A stretch of DNA of 64,000 nt from NCBI RefSeq assembly GCF_004329715.1, contig NZ_JXSY01000005.1, positions 310,001 to 374,000 of the forward strand. The letters run 5' to 3'. The notes beneath the pieces are model-generated. The model did no database searches. It worked only from the letters and a program-made list of their open reading frames with translations, and was not told the origin of the DNA. The DNA is from Bowmanella sp. JS7-9. Lineage in GTDB: Bacteria; Pseudomonadota; Gammaproteobacteria; Enterobacterales; Alteromonadaceae. Positions 29,568 to 38,258 of this stretch are shown one piece after another. Within the stretch, counting starts at the first letter, position 1. Each line of letters begins with the position of its first letter. The translations under genes and the position numbers were made by a program.

Positions 29568-29914
29568 TTGTGCAAACAAATCAGGTTACCCTGATAACCT
29601 AACTGACGACAATTTTTGCTGATCTCCTCTGCGTAGGCCTCACTGGCGACAATCAGTCTTTCAGGTTGATGCACCGCGAGTTGCTGGGGAGCATAGACCG
29701 CTATTTGCATCAGGCTATGAGTTCCTTCTTTTATCTGTCCGTCATACCAGTAATCAGGTTTAATTCCGCGCTGTTGCAACAACGCTACCACAGCTTGACC
29801 AAGTTCTCCCGCACCGTAAATGCCCAGCGTTTTTGAGGGGATATCGTCGACCTGTTCAGCAAGTATCCTGTCTGCAGGCATGAAAAAATACTTAACCCGC
29901 TTAAACCAACTCAC
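29564..29914 (-). CDS. Small Rossmann-module protein
   Basis: A 116-residue protein, essentially one nucleotide-binding-like domain: TLGIYGAGELGQAVVALLQQ (about 30-48), then DYWYDGQIKEG and LIVASEAYAEEISKNCRQLG. The order and loops resemble those of the proteins at 26048-26551 and 30912-31793. No catalytic domain is fused. The start is GTG at 29914 with an AAGGGGAA ribosome site; an ATG at residue 12 is the alternative. It lies between a Stealth-type transferase gene and a glycosyltransferase gene in the same operon. Function unknown; redox or sugar-nucleotide binding is only a guess. Confidence 0.62.
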   Translation of the reverse strand: MSWFKRVKYFFMPADRILAEQVDDIPSKTLGIYGAGELGQAVVALLQQRGIKPDYWYDGQIKEGTHSLMQIAVYAPQQLAVHQPERLIVASEAYAEEISKNCRQLGYQGNLICLHK

Positions 29915-29954
29915 CCAATTCCCCTTGTATTAAACCTCATAGCATCCCCCCTTG

Positions 29955-30905
29955 TTAATCGCAGAGTTCACTGCAAAGTGGTCGGCCACTAAACTGACTA
30001 ATTTTGTCTTCAACCCAAGAAAACCGGCCGGTAAGGCTCGCAAATTCATTAATGCATAACATTTTGCGCTGACCCGTGTGCAACAACTCCAACAAAAAAG
30101 CGACTTTTTCCTGACTCCCTTCGCGGCATAACTGGAAACTAAAATGCACCATAGGTGTGGTATCACGCAACTCACATAAGTCGTGTTTCAGGCAGTAATG
30201 GTTGTACAGGGATTCCACCAGCATTTGTGATTCGTGGCGGAATCGGTATCTGAGGTTATTGAGAAATTGCTCAGGGAATTGCTGCTCCAATAGCGCCATT
30301 TGTGACTTGCTAAAGGGTAAAAAGCCATGGCTCGGTTCGATAAAATGGCTGCGGTCAAAGCCCATCAGACTGGCACCACTAAGAATCCCCTGCCGCCAAA
30401 GGGTCAACGGCCAACTTTCATCACGCCAGTCGGCGTAAATCACAGGCTTGTCGCCGACAAAGAAAAACGACTCTTCCACGTCACCGGCCAGCATCACATC
30501 ATCATTGCCAATCAGATAGCGCTCAGCCAAGCCGGGGATATGATGCACCCGCGCTGCCAGCGCCCGGGAATTAAAGGTCGGCAGATATTGCTCAACGCCC
30601 GTGAATAAGGTGCGGTGATCGACCAGCTCAATGCCGTCCAGCGCTAACTTGTGCGGATCTAAAAAGCCCGGGACCTGCTGGTCAGTAACCAGCCAGATGG
30701 TGCGGCACCAGGGTGCATGCTGACGAATCGAGCGCAAACAATATTTCAGCTCATCATGCTGAACAAAGCGTTTATCGTCGGTGGATTGCTCACTATTTTG
30801 CGCAGACTCCAGCTCAAAGTCAGCCAGATAATGCTGACGCTTTTGTCGGTGAACAGGATCATTACCGTCCACCCAGAAAATCACCACATCAATTGGCGTG
30901 CTCAT
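29955..30905 (-). CDS. Stealth-family sugar phosphotransferase
   Basis: Stealth proteins transfer hexose 1-phosphate to build phosphodiester-linked polysaccharides, as in capsule synthesis of Neisseria. The 316 residues show conserved region 1 (IDVVIFWVDGNDPVHRQKR, about 5-23) and conserved region 2 (DELKYCLRSIRQHAPW through PTFNSRALAARVHHIPGL, ending in RYLIGNDDVML). Length fits the short members. It is the gene after a LicD-domain protein, so two phosphotransferase types are side by side. Acceptor in this organism is unknown. A role in capsule rather than flagellin modification is possible. Confidence 0.85.
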   Translation of the reverse strand: MSTPIDVVIFWVDGNDPVHRQKRQHYLADFELESAQNSEQSTDDKRFVQHDELKYCLRSIRQHAPWCRTIWLVTDQQVPGFLDPHKLALDGIELVDHRTLFTGVEQYLPTFNSRALAARVHHIPGLAERYLIGNDDVMLAGDVEESFFFVGDKPVIYADWRDESWPLTLWRQGILSGASLMGFDRSHFIEPSHGFLPFSKSQMALLEQQFPEQFLNNLRYRFRHESQMLVESLYNHYCLKHDLCELRDTTPMVHFSFQLCREGSQEKVAFLLELLHTGQRKMLCINEFASLTGRFSWVEDKISQFSGRPLCSELCD

Positions 30906-30911
30906 TTCGCG

Positions 30912-31793
30912 TTACCCCAACAATGTTGCATTGGCCAAATCCGCCAGTGCCCAGTCTTGTTTAGGGGTTTGCCAATCGCCGTAATGGCCGCTCAGATAAC
31001 CCTCCACGTCATGTGGGAACATCAGTGTGTGACCTTGATATTCGACTAACTGTGGCTGGCTGAAATGCCGCGACGGCATGCGGATCATGCGGGATGAAAG
31101 ACAATAATCCATCACCTCGCCGTTAATGTATTTCACAAACAGATCCAGTAATGGCCACTTGTCGGGTGCAGAAACACACGCGAGTTTCAGCGCCCGCACG
31201 GCAGCCGCCGGCACTGCACCCTGCGCGGTATTATTTTGATATCCGGTGAGTTGCCACTGCTCGCCGGTATTAGCCTGCAGGTAATCAAGAAAAATGGTTT
31301 GCAGTGCCAGTAATGCCGCCACATCATCGCCATGCAGCGCAATATCCAGATCATCATCCCAGGGGATCAGTACGCCATCACGATACAGGCCTAACAGGGT
31401 GCCGGCATCCACATAGTGACGTAACTGGTGTGCCTGCAGAAAACCACTCACCCAGCCAAGCAAGCGAATACCATTGGCCGCAAAAAGCGCATCATCGCCA
31501 AAATGTCGGGGTTTAATATAACGGGCTGGTAAACTGATAATGTGCTGCGGCAGTGCTAAAGCCTGACACTGACTGGCAATAGACTCGGCATATTCACTGG
31601 CGATAAGTACCACCGTGGCCTCACTGCCAGCAATATCTTGTGGTGCCAGCACGGGTAAATTGCACAACATACTGCCCTGCTTGTCTTTGGCATTATCGGC
31701 AAAGCCAATTACCTGGTACTCATTATTGGTGTGCTTGAGCGCGGCTTTTCCGGCTTCGCCGGCACCAAAAATCACTGCCAGAGGCTTAGACAT
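30912..31793 (-). CDS. Rossmann-LicD fusion protein (predicted phosphotransferase)
   Basis: The protein has 293 residues from the ATG at 31793, which overlaps the luxC-like stop by 8 bp; longer readings begin without support. Residues 1-90 form a GxGxxG module (AVIFGAGEAGKAALKHTN, VVLIASEYAE). From about residue 105 a LicD domain follows, with YVDAGTLLGLYRDG and the metal-binding acidic cluster PWDDDLDIAL (about 144-153). LicD proteins add phosphocholine or other phosphoesters to glycans. The fusion of a Rossmann-like module to LicD is unusual, and the same module stands alone twice in this operon. Confidence 0.82.
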   Translation of the reverse strand: MSKPLAVIFGAGEAGKAALKHTNNEYQVIGFADNAKDKQGSMLCNLPVLAPQDIAGSEATVVLIASEYAESIASQCQALALPQHIISLPARYIKPRHFGDDALFAANGIRLLGWVSGFLQAHQLRHYVDAGTLLGLYRDGVLIPWDDDLDIALHGDDVAALLALQTIFLDYLQANTGEQWQLTGYQNNTAQGAVPAAAVRALKLACVSAPDKWPLLDLFVKYINGEVMDYCLSSRMIRMPSRHFSQPQLVEYQGHTLMFPHDVEGYLSGHYGDWQTPKQDWALADLANATLLG

Positions 31794-32946
31794 AGCGCAC
31801 CTGTCGGCATAACTGACTGAGTAAATCGTAACCATCCCACAGCGGCGCGAAATCCAGCGCTTGCCCGATGGGCACCAGCCGGTCCACACCGCGTACTGCC
31901 GGGTCACGCAACAGATCCAGCAGCCTATCACGCTCACAGCCCATATAACTTAGCGTCTGAATTTTCTCATCAAGATGCCGGGTAATATCCTGCAACTGCG
32001 TCAGCGGTAACAGGTAAAACACCCCGTCGCCACAAAACCAGTCCAACGCCTGTTCGTCGACCGCCAGGATGCTCGATACCGCGATTCGGCCACGATACAG
32101 CGCCTGCCCTTTGCCCGTGGCGGCCAGCAATTGCTGATTGACCAGTTGATTATTGGCGCGGGTCAGGCCGTCATCCTGCTGCGCCGCAAGGGCGGCTAGT
32201 TTGTCCCACAGGGCAGGCTGATGCTGCTCATCGCCGAGCCAAAACAACACGCGGGGTGATGAGCAGGCCATCTGGCCGTGAGGTTGACTGTCACGCCATA
32301 GCGCCTGTGCCAACTGATCCAGTTGTGAAGCCTGTAACCCATTGGCGTCGATCAGCGCGGCGGACCAGCGATCGGCGAAACTAATATCCCGGCAGCGCGC
32401 TTTGGCAGGCAGCGCGCGGATAGCCATCACCGAGGCATCACCGCCCCATAACACACGTGCATCGGCCAGCAAGCTCAGCCTGGCGCTGACATCAGACTCG
32501 CGGGCATAGCTGACAAACACATTACGCGAGGCCAGCTCTGCGAATTGTGGCTGCACCAGCAAACCATTGATCGCGGCAATTAACTGTTGCTTAACCGGAT
32601 TATCGCTGTTGGAAACCCGCACAATATTGTGATTGCCCATCAACAGCGCGCAGATCCAGCTATACACAAACATACTGTCGACATTATTCGGCGTAATATG
32701 CAGTACGGTACCTAATGGCTTACAGAGCCCGCCCGGCATCTCAAACCATTGCTTGATACTGGCGTCCCGTAACCAAAAGCCCAGCGCGACTAACTCAGGG
32801 TACTGACGATATTGCGCATCACGCATCAGGTGCTGACTCAATTCAGCACAAAATGCCAGCGCCACAGCGTTCCCACACGCCAGAGGCGCCTGATGCGGCA
32901 ACGCGCTTAATTGCCCCTGATAAGGTGATAGAAACTCAACTTGCAT
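31786..32946 (-). CDS. LuxC-like acyl-thioester reductase
   Basis: Members of the LuxC family reduce an activated acyl group to an aldehyde with NADPH, through a covalent cysteine thioester. From the ATG at 32946 the protein has 386 residues. The expected catalytic Cys228 is in the motif GQMACSSPRVLF, with the nucleotide-binding aldehyde-dehydrogenase-like fold before it (LGTVLHITPNNVDSMF). The start overlaps the luxE-like gene by 11 bp. No luciferase or LuxD gene is present, so bioluminescence is unlikely. A glycan acyl function parallel to RfbN of the Vibrio cholerae O1 O-antigen cluster is more plausible. Confidence 0.84.
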   Translation of the reverse strand: MQVEFLSPYQGQLSALPHQAPLACGNAVALAFCAELSQHLMRDAQYRQYPELVALGFWLRDASIKQWFEMPGGLCKPLGTVLHITPNNVDSMFVYSWICALLMGNHNIVRVSNSDNPVKQQLIAAINGLLVQPQFAELASRNVFVSYARESDVSARLSLLADARVLWGGDASVMAIRALPAKARCRDISFADRWSAALIDANGLQASQLDQLAQALWRDSQPHGQMACSSPRVLFWLGDEQHQPALWDKLAALAAQQDDGLTRANNQLVNQQLLAATGKGQALYRGRIAVSSILAVDEQALDWFCGDGVFYLLPLTQLQDITRHLDEKIQTLSYMGCERDRLLDLLRDPAVRGVDRLVPIGQALDFAPLWDGYDLLSQLCRQVRYV

Positions 32947-34009
32947 CACTGCAACCCCGCACCTCGGTTTTGGGCAATCGACCCTGCACACTGAAATAGC
33001 GCCCATGCCAGCCACACGGACAATCGTCTTCGCCCAATAAGGTGCCCATATCTTCGGTAAGCAGGCTAAAGCCCGGGTAACTGGTCGGGATCACCGACAG
33101 CACCTGTAGCAAGCCGGTTTCGCCCACCGCACAGGGAGCCAGTGTGAAGGGATTGCGCACTATGATTTCCGCGCACATCGGGGTGTGTAAGTGCCTATGG
33201 GAACACTGCACAAACACAGAGCCAACCTGCTCTGCCATGCCGTAGAAATTGGTGACCTGAGTGGTGCCCAACCACTCGGTTGCCCCAGCCTGAAACACCG
33301 CGTCGCTTACCTGCTGGTCGATCAGTTTTTTCCATCCACCGCTATGCAGCAAAATTGCATTCTCGAAAGGTAAGCGTCGATTTGCTTGTTTCAGCGCCTC
33401 AATCACATGGGCCCATACCATAAAGGTAAAACCAAACATCAGTACCGCTTGCCCTGCATATTTCTCGGCAAAAGCATCGATAGCAGGCCAGTCCGGCTGC
33501 ATATTCTCATCCAGCGCATAGGTATGGTCGCGACCGAACATCGCCAGCCCCTGAATGCCGGCACCGCGCGCACTGAATAGTGCGCGGTCTTTCAGCACCG
33601 CCTTGCTATCCAAAATCAGCATGGGCAGGCGCGCGTTGCCTAAGCTGGCCTGCAGAATTTTTACCAGCGCTTTGGACTGGCGTGCGGCGGTGAACTTATC
33701 CAGTACCACGGTCGCTGGGGTGGTTGCGGTGGTACCCGAGCTTTGCAGGGTCTTAAAGACCTCTCCGGCCGCAATGCTTTGCAAGCGCAGGTGTTTAAAC
33801 AGCCGCACAGCCACATAGGGCAGCGCTTCCAGAGAATCAGCGGCGCTGACATCGCCTGTCAGACGCGCGTAATCCCCACAGGCTTGGAGATGATGCTGAT
33901 GTAACTGGTTAAATATCGGCAATAGGCGGGCACGTTTATCCCCCTGTGCCTCGCCATAGGGCAACACGGTTTGAATCAGTTCATCTATTTGCGCATGAAG
34001 GTCAGTCAT
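32936..34009 (-). CDS. LuxE-like acyl-protein synthetase
   Basis: LuxE-type enzymes activate a carboxylate with ATP and hold it as a cysteine thioester before handing it to LuxC. The 357 residues have the AMP-forming signature LQSSGTTATTPATVVLD and the motif FYGMAEQVGS. The C-terminus is CPCGWHGRYFSVQGRLPK and then RGCSDAS, a cysteine near the end in the place where LuxE carries its acyl cysteine. That assignment is inferred. The ATG at 34009 overlaps the ligase gene by 8 bp. Together with the LuxC-like gene it equals the two halves of an RfbN-type protein. Confidence 0.82.
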   Translation of the reverse strand: MTDLHAQIDELIQTVLPYGEAQGDKRARLLPIFNQLHQHHLQACGDYARLTGDVSAADSLEALPYVAVRLFKHLRLQSIAAGEVFKTLQSSGTTATTPATVVLDKFTAARQSKALVKILQASLGNARLPMLILDSKAVLKDRALFSARGAGIQGLAMFGRDHTYALDENMQPDWPAIDAFAEKYAGQAVLMFGFTFMVWAHVIEALKQANRRLPFENAILLHSGGWKKLIDQQVSDAVFQAGATEWLGTTQVTNFYGMAEQVGSVFVQCSHRHLHTPMCAEIIVRNPFTLAPCAVGETGLLQVLSVIPTSYPGFSLLTEDMGTLLGEDDCPCGWHGRYFSVQGRLPKTEVRGCSDAS

Positions 34010-35345
34010 TAAAGCTCCGCGCAATCGCCGGATAATCAGGCTTACCATTGCTACTTAGCGGCAGTTCGGCAAACTGACGCACCTGAATATGCCGTGGATG
34101 CAGGCCTAAAAAGTGTTGCAAGCGGGTTTGTATCTGGATTGCATCTCCTGATAGCACCGCGACCTGCAAATACTCATCATTACCAGTGGCACAGGCCTGA
34201 ATGCCGGCGCTGGCTAAATAGTCTTCCACATCCTGTAAATTGATGCGCTGGCCAAAGGGTTTAATAAAACGTTTTTTACGCCCGACGATGTAATAATCGC
34301 CATCCTCATCACGCCGCGCCATATCACCGGTTGCCAGCCATTCTGGTGGGGAAAATCGGGCTAAATCCGTTATACAACTGGCATAGCCAAGTGCCACATT
34401 AGGGCCACGGTAATACAGCTCGCCCTGTTGGTCACAGGCGTTGATGGGCTGACCTGCATCGTCGCGTAACTGAAACTCGCCATTGGCAATCGCCCGGCCA
34501 ATACTGGTCGGTTTTGCCATTGGCGTGCGGTTCACCGCCATGCGTGCGGTGGCTTCAGTTTGACCATACATCACAATAAATTCCTGACCATGCTCATCGG
34601 CATATTCTGCCAGCTGTGTTACTTGCTCTGCGGCTAACTTGCCTCCCGCCTGGGTATAATAGCTCAATGATGGCCAGTCTTTCCGTAAAAAACCCAGTTT
34701 AATCAGCATGTTATATGTGTATGGCACGCCAGCAAAGCTGGTAATGTTGTCGTGTTCCAACAGTTGCCAGAACTCGCGACTCATCACACTGGCGTTAAAT
34801 AAACGCAGCGTCGCGCCATGGGCTAAATGGCTGTTAATCACCGACAGTCCATACACATAGTGGGGTGCTAAGGTGGTCAGGGCGATATCATCGGCCTGCA
34901 TCGGCAATGACCCGGCGATCGCCACTGCATTGCTATGCAGGTTTTGACCACTCAGTGCCACCTGTTTGGCACTGCCGGTGGAGCCGGACGTAGACATCAA
35001 CACCATCAACTCCGGCGCCAACTCATGGTATTGGTCACTTACCTGTTGTACGTGCCCGGCGCGATAAACAAGATTGGGCTGATAGGTCTGTTGTAAGGCA
35101 CTGAGTTTGTCATCGTCCAGTTCAGGCGCCAACAGCATGGCCACATGCCCGCCCTGTAACAGAGCCAGATAGAAACTAATATCCGCCACACTATTTTGCA
35201 TTTGCACAAATACCAGTTGGCGCTGGGTAGGTAAACCCGTTAACCAATGATTCACCCTATCCTGCAATTGCGCATAGGTCAGCGTCTCATCATCACTGAT
35301 AAGTGCCACACGCTGAGCAAAGTTGGTTAACTGGTTAAAAAACAT
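34002..35345 (-). CDS. AMP-forming acyl ligase (ANL superfamily)
   Basis: An acyl-activating enzyme of 447 residues. Motif A3 is MSTSGSTGSAKQVALSG, the YGQTEA motif follows, and A8 is GDMARRDEDGDYYIVGRKKR. The catalytic lysine motif SNGKPDYPAIA is near the end. It would form an acyl-adenylate and load the acyl group onto the neighbouring carrier protein, 6 bp upstream. The arrangement ACP then ligase is that of rfbK-rfbL in Vibrio cholerae O1 tetronate synthesis. The carboxylic acid substrate cannot be read from sequence; a long-chain fatty acid or a hydroxy/dicarboxylic acid are both possible. Confidence 0.85.
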   Translation of the reverse strand: MFFNQLTNFAQRVALISDDETLTYAQLQDRVNHWLTGLPTQRQLVFVQMQNSVADISFYLALLQGGHVAMLLAPELDDDKLSALQQTYQPNLVYRAGHVQQVSDQYHELAPELMVLMSTSGSTGSAKQVALSGQNLHSNAVAIAGSLPMQADDIALTTLAPHYVYGLSVINSHLAHGATLRLFNASVMSREFWQLLEHDNITSFAGVPYTYNMLIKLGFLRKDWPSLSYYTQAGGKLAAEQVTQLAEYADEHGQEFIVMYGQTEATARMAVNRTPMAKPTSIGRAIANGEFQLRDDAGQPINACDQQGELYYRGPNVALGYASCITDLARFSPPEWLATGDMARRDEDGDYYIVGRKKRFIKPFGQRINLQDVEDYLASAGIQACATGNDEYLQVAVLSGDAIQIQTRLQHFLGLHPRHIQVRQFAELPLSSNGKPDYPAIARSFND

Positions 35346-35351
35346 CGCAAA

Positions 35352-35591
35352 TTAAAACGGTACGCCGTGTTTGGCCAGAATCTCTTTGGCTTTGGCTACC
35401 GAACTCATATCGATGATGTCATCGGTATCCAGCATCACATCAAAGCGGCTTTCCAGCTCGCTGATTAAAATCATATGCGCGGTCGAGTCCCATTGCGGAA
35501 TCGTGTTATAGGCCAGATCATCATTGACCGTACTGGCGTCGATTCCCAGTCCCTGACTAAACGCCTCGACCAGTGTTTGTTGATTACTCAT
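35352..35591 (-). CDS. Acyl carrier protein
   Basis: A 79-residue carrier protein with the 4'-phosphopantetheine site at Ser36 in QWDSTAHMILI. The charge pattern (acidic helices II and III) and length fit an ACP, but the motif DSTAHM differs from the DSLD of fatty-acid ACP, so it is a dedicated carrier. It sits between pseH, ending 31 bp upstream, and the ligase gene, 6 bp downstream. This suggests the activated acyl group is held on this ACP for transfer to a sugar. Confidence 0.92.
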   Translation of the reverse strand: MSNQQTLVEAFSQGLGIDASTVNDDLAYNTIPQWDSTAHMILISELESRFDVMLDTDDIIDMSSVAKAKEILAKHGVPF

Positions 35592-35622
35592 CGTCTTTCT
35601 TCCAAGTCACCTTGTCCGCCAA

Positions 35623-36156
35623 CTAGCGAGACAATAAATTTTTCAGCATACCGGTTGCCTGCTGATAATCGCTGGCGGTGAGGGTTAACTCACACAATTC
35701 GGCATCTTTTTGTAGTTTGTAGCCCAGTTTTTCGTTGTATTTCAGCGCGGCCTGATTGCTACGTTTCACCACCGCGCGCAGTTGCTTAGCGCCCAGCACC
35801 TCAAAACAATAATCGTTCAGCAATAAGGTGGGGGCAAACGCAATCAGATTACCGCGAAAGCGCGCCTCGCCGATATACAGCCCGGGTTCAATGCTGCTGG
35901 CGTCTGCCAAATCACGGGCATACAAGGCTTTTATATTTGCGCTGCCAATCGGCTCGCCTTTGTATTCGATCATCCAGTGTTGTTGACTAGGGTCGCGCTG
36001 GATTTTCATAAACCAGGCTTGCTGCTGCTCGGCGGTGATTTCATCTTGAGAAATCATCTGACGGGCAATGTCCGGATCGTTACGCCAGTCGCGCAATTGC
36101 TCCAGATCACTCTGGCTGATGTCCCGCAACACGACGTTATAACCGCTTAGCTGCAT
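35623..36156 (-). CDS. pseH: PseH-like GNAT N-acyltransferase
   Basis: PseH N-acetylates the 4-amino group of UDP-4-amino-4,6-dideoxy-AltNAc, the third step in pseudaminic acid synthesis. The 177-residue GNAT fold is seen: NVVLRDISQSDLEQLRDWRN at the start, and the acyl-CoA-binding segment GEARFRGNLIAFAPTLLLNDYCF. It overlaps pseG by 10 bp, and an ACP gene follows after 31 bp. Because it stands next to the acyl-activation cassette, it may use an ACP-bound donor in place of acetyl-CoA; that is a hypothesis only. Other amino-sugar acetyltransferase roles are possible. Confidence 0.88.
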   Translation of the reverse strand: MQLSGYNVVLRDISQSDLEQLRDWRNDPDIARQMISQDEITAEQQQAWFMKIQRDPSQQHWMIEYKGEPIGSANIKALYARDLADASSIEPGLYIGEARFRGNLIAFAPTLLLNDYCFEVLGAKQLRAVVKRSNQAALKYNEKLGYKLQKDAELCELTLTASDYQQATGMLKNLLSR

Positions 36157-37187
36157 CGCTGTTGCTCCATTTGCTCAAACAGACACTGTACTACGCGCTG
36201 CGCACCCTGACGGTCAGCCAGCGCGGCGGCGTGTTGATGCATCACCTCTAACTGTTTGTCATCCTGCCATAACGCCAGCACCCTGGCGGCGAGTTCAGCG
36301 GGATTGGCGCCAGCGACAACATCCTGACTAATGCACCAGCCCTGCTGACTAGCCGCGGCAGTAGCCGCTCTTTGGTTATCGGCCACCACCAGTAAAATTG
36401 CAGGGGTGGCACAGGCTAGTAGTTCAAATTGCGTGCCGCCCGCCGCCGTTACAGCCAGACGACTATGGATCATCATGTCAGCCATCTGCTGACAATCATG
36501 GATATGTTGGATGGTCAGTTGCGTCTGGCTCAGCCAGTCCTGCAACGCAGCAAGATGCCCGTAAGCGGCGCCGGTGATGACCCGAATCGGCATATCTGCG
36601 CCCTGAGTTTCTAACGCTTGTAACAGGGGTAAGGTAAGATTCAGCACATCACTGCCGCCAAGCATCAGGGTCAACGTATGACGCCTGACAAAGGGTATCT
36701 CTGGCAACACTTCGAATTCCCGGCGTAGCACGCGGTAAGCGCGGCCCAGGCACAGGCGAGCCTGGCTTGCATAGGTGTGGTAATAACCGGAGTCGGCCCC
36801 ATCACTGCCGTTGATAATCACATCGGCGTGCAACGCCATATCCAAATTGGCATCATCAAAGATCGCAACCAGCGGGGCAATGCGTTGTAAATCCGCACGG
36901 TAATGCTCAGAAAAGCCATATCCGTCCAACACGACGGCACTAAGCTGTGGCCATTCCGGCAAATGTTGCAGGTAGTCCAGTTCCTGTTGTTCGTCTAACT
37001 CATCCGGCAACACAATGATCCGTCCGACCCAGTCGTGACGGCCCAGCGCCAGCGATTTCGCCTCAGCTTTGAGGGCGAATACCACCTCACAGTGATTGGC
37101 ATCCAGCGTTTGCGCTAATGCCAGACAACGCATCAGATGGCCCAATCCGGTCGCTGCACTGGCGTGAGTCCTGAACAACACCGCCAT
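36147..37187 (-). CDS. pseG: PseG UDP-sugar hydrolase
   Basis: PseG removes UDP from UDP-2,4-diacetamido-2,4,6-trideoxy-beta-L-altropyranose, freeing the sugar for PseI. The 346-residue GT-B-like fold shows FRTHASAATGLGHLMRCLALA at the start (glycine loop and His), then VVLDGYGF and TAAGGTQFELLACATPAILL, which match the family. It lies between pseI (2 bp gap) and pseH (10 bp overlap). All six Pse enzymes are in this operon, so the pathway call is strong. Confidence 0.93.
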   Translation of the reverse strand: MAVLFRTHASAATGLGHLMRCLALAQTLDANHCEVVFALKAEAKSLALGRHDWVGRIIVLPDELDEQQELDYLQHLPEWPQLSAVVLDGYGFSEHYRADLQRIAPLVAIFDDANLDMALHADVIINGSDGADSGYYHTYASQARLCLGRAYRVLRREFEVLPEIPFVRRHTLTLMLGGSDVLNLTLPLLQALETQGADMPIRVITGAAYGHLAALQDWLSQTQLTIQHIHDCQQMADMMIHSRLAVTAAGGTQFELLACATPAILLVVADNQRAATAAASQQGWCISQDVVAGANPAELAARVLALWQDDKQLEVMHQHAAALADRQGAQRVVQCLFEQMEQQRCS

Positions 37188-37189
37188 AA

Positions 37190-38242
37190 TTAGTCAATCA
37201 GCTCCCAACTGAGCGGCGTACCCTTTTTCAACGCAGTTTTGGCCTGTTTTCCCTGTACCACGTCCCAGTGTTTTGGCGCCAATCCAAAGGCGGGACGGAC
37301 AATTTTCAGATTGCTCGCGTCAAACGCCTCACCGGCCTGCATATCGCGGCTGACATAAATACTGCGGCGATATTGCTTGGCCTTTTCTTCTGCTGCGCTG
37401 CCGCCATATACCACCTGGCCCATGGCCTGCCAGGCACGTTTAGTTTCAACCACCAGCGCCTTTAACTCGGCGGGCTCCAGTGAAAATGCCGCATCCACCC
37501 CGCCGGCGCTGCGATCCAATACAAAGTGTTTTTCGATCACCGGGGCGCCCAGCGCCACTGCCGCCACCGATGCCCCTACCCCGGCGGTATGATCAGACAA
37601 GCCCACCATACAGCCAAACGCATCGCGCATATGGGGGATGGTGTGTAAATTGGTATTCGACGGCTCAGCAGGATAAGTGCTGGTGCACTTAAGCAAAATA
37701 ATCTGCTCGCATCCGGCTTGCTTAGCGGTGCTGACGGCCTGCTCAATTTCACTCAGGCTTGCCATACCGGTCGACATAATCAACGGTTTGCCTTTACTGG
37801 CCGCTTTGCGGATCAGCGGTAAATCCGTCAGTTCAAACGAGGCGATTTTAAAGCAAGGCACATTCAGCCCATCGAGAAAATCCACCGCCGCCTCATCAAA
37901 TGGCGAACTAAACGCATCCAACCCCAAGGTATTTGCCAATGCAAACAACTCCTGATGCCATTCGTAAGGTGTAGAGGCCTTTTGATACAGCTTGTGCAGA
38001 GACTCACCGTGCCACAGGCTGTCGGTTTCTTCGATCACAAAGCCTTTACTCTGTACATCCAGCGTCATGCTGTCAGCGGTATAGGTTTGCAGCTTGATGG
38101 CGTGAGCACCGGCTGCGGCCGCCGCCTCAACCATACGTTTGGCCAGATTCAAATCCTGATCATGGTTGCCGCTCAATTCGGCAATAATATAGGGCTCGTG
38201 CTCTTTGCCAATCCAGCGCTTACCCAGCTTAATGGCCTGCAT
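37190..38242 (-). CDS. pseI: Pseudaminic acid synthase PseI (NeuB family)
   Basis: PseI condenses the free 2,4-diacetamido sugar with phosphoenolpyruvate to give pseudaminic acid. From the ATG at 38242 it has 350 residues, close to the family norm; an AAGGAG site lies 8 bases before the ATG. Family features are IIAELSGNHDQDLNLA, TADSMTLD, KCTSTYPAE, MVGLSDHTAG and EKHFVLDR, with a C-terminal SAF (antifreeze-like) domain YVSRDMQAGEAFDASNLK. An upstream extension to 38314 has no support. Confidence 0.94.
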   Translation of the reverse strand: MQAIKLGKRWIGKEHEPYIIAELSGNHDQDLNLAKRMVEAAAAAGAHAIKLQTYTADSMTLDVQSKGFVIEETDSLWHGESLHKLYQKASTPYEWHQELFALANTLGLDAFSSPFDEAAVDFLDGLNVPCFKIASFELTDLPLIRKAASKGKPLIMSTGMASLSEIEQAVSTAKQAGCEQIILLKCTSTYPAEPSNTNLHTIPHMRDAFGCMVGLSDHTAGVGASVAAVALGAPVIEKHFVLDRSAGGVDAAFSLEPAELKALVVETKRAWQAMGQVVYGGSAAEEKAKQYRRSIYVSRDMQAGEAFDASNLKIVRPAFGLAPKHWDVVQGKQAKTALKKGTPLSWELID

Positions 38243-38258
38243 CACACAACTCCTTTGG

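Noticed and set aside
31786-34009. Bioluminescence (lux) locus
   Set aside because: LuxC- and LuxE-like genes are present, but luxA, luxB and luxD are absent, and the neighbours are glycan genes.
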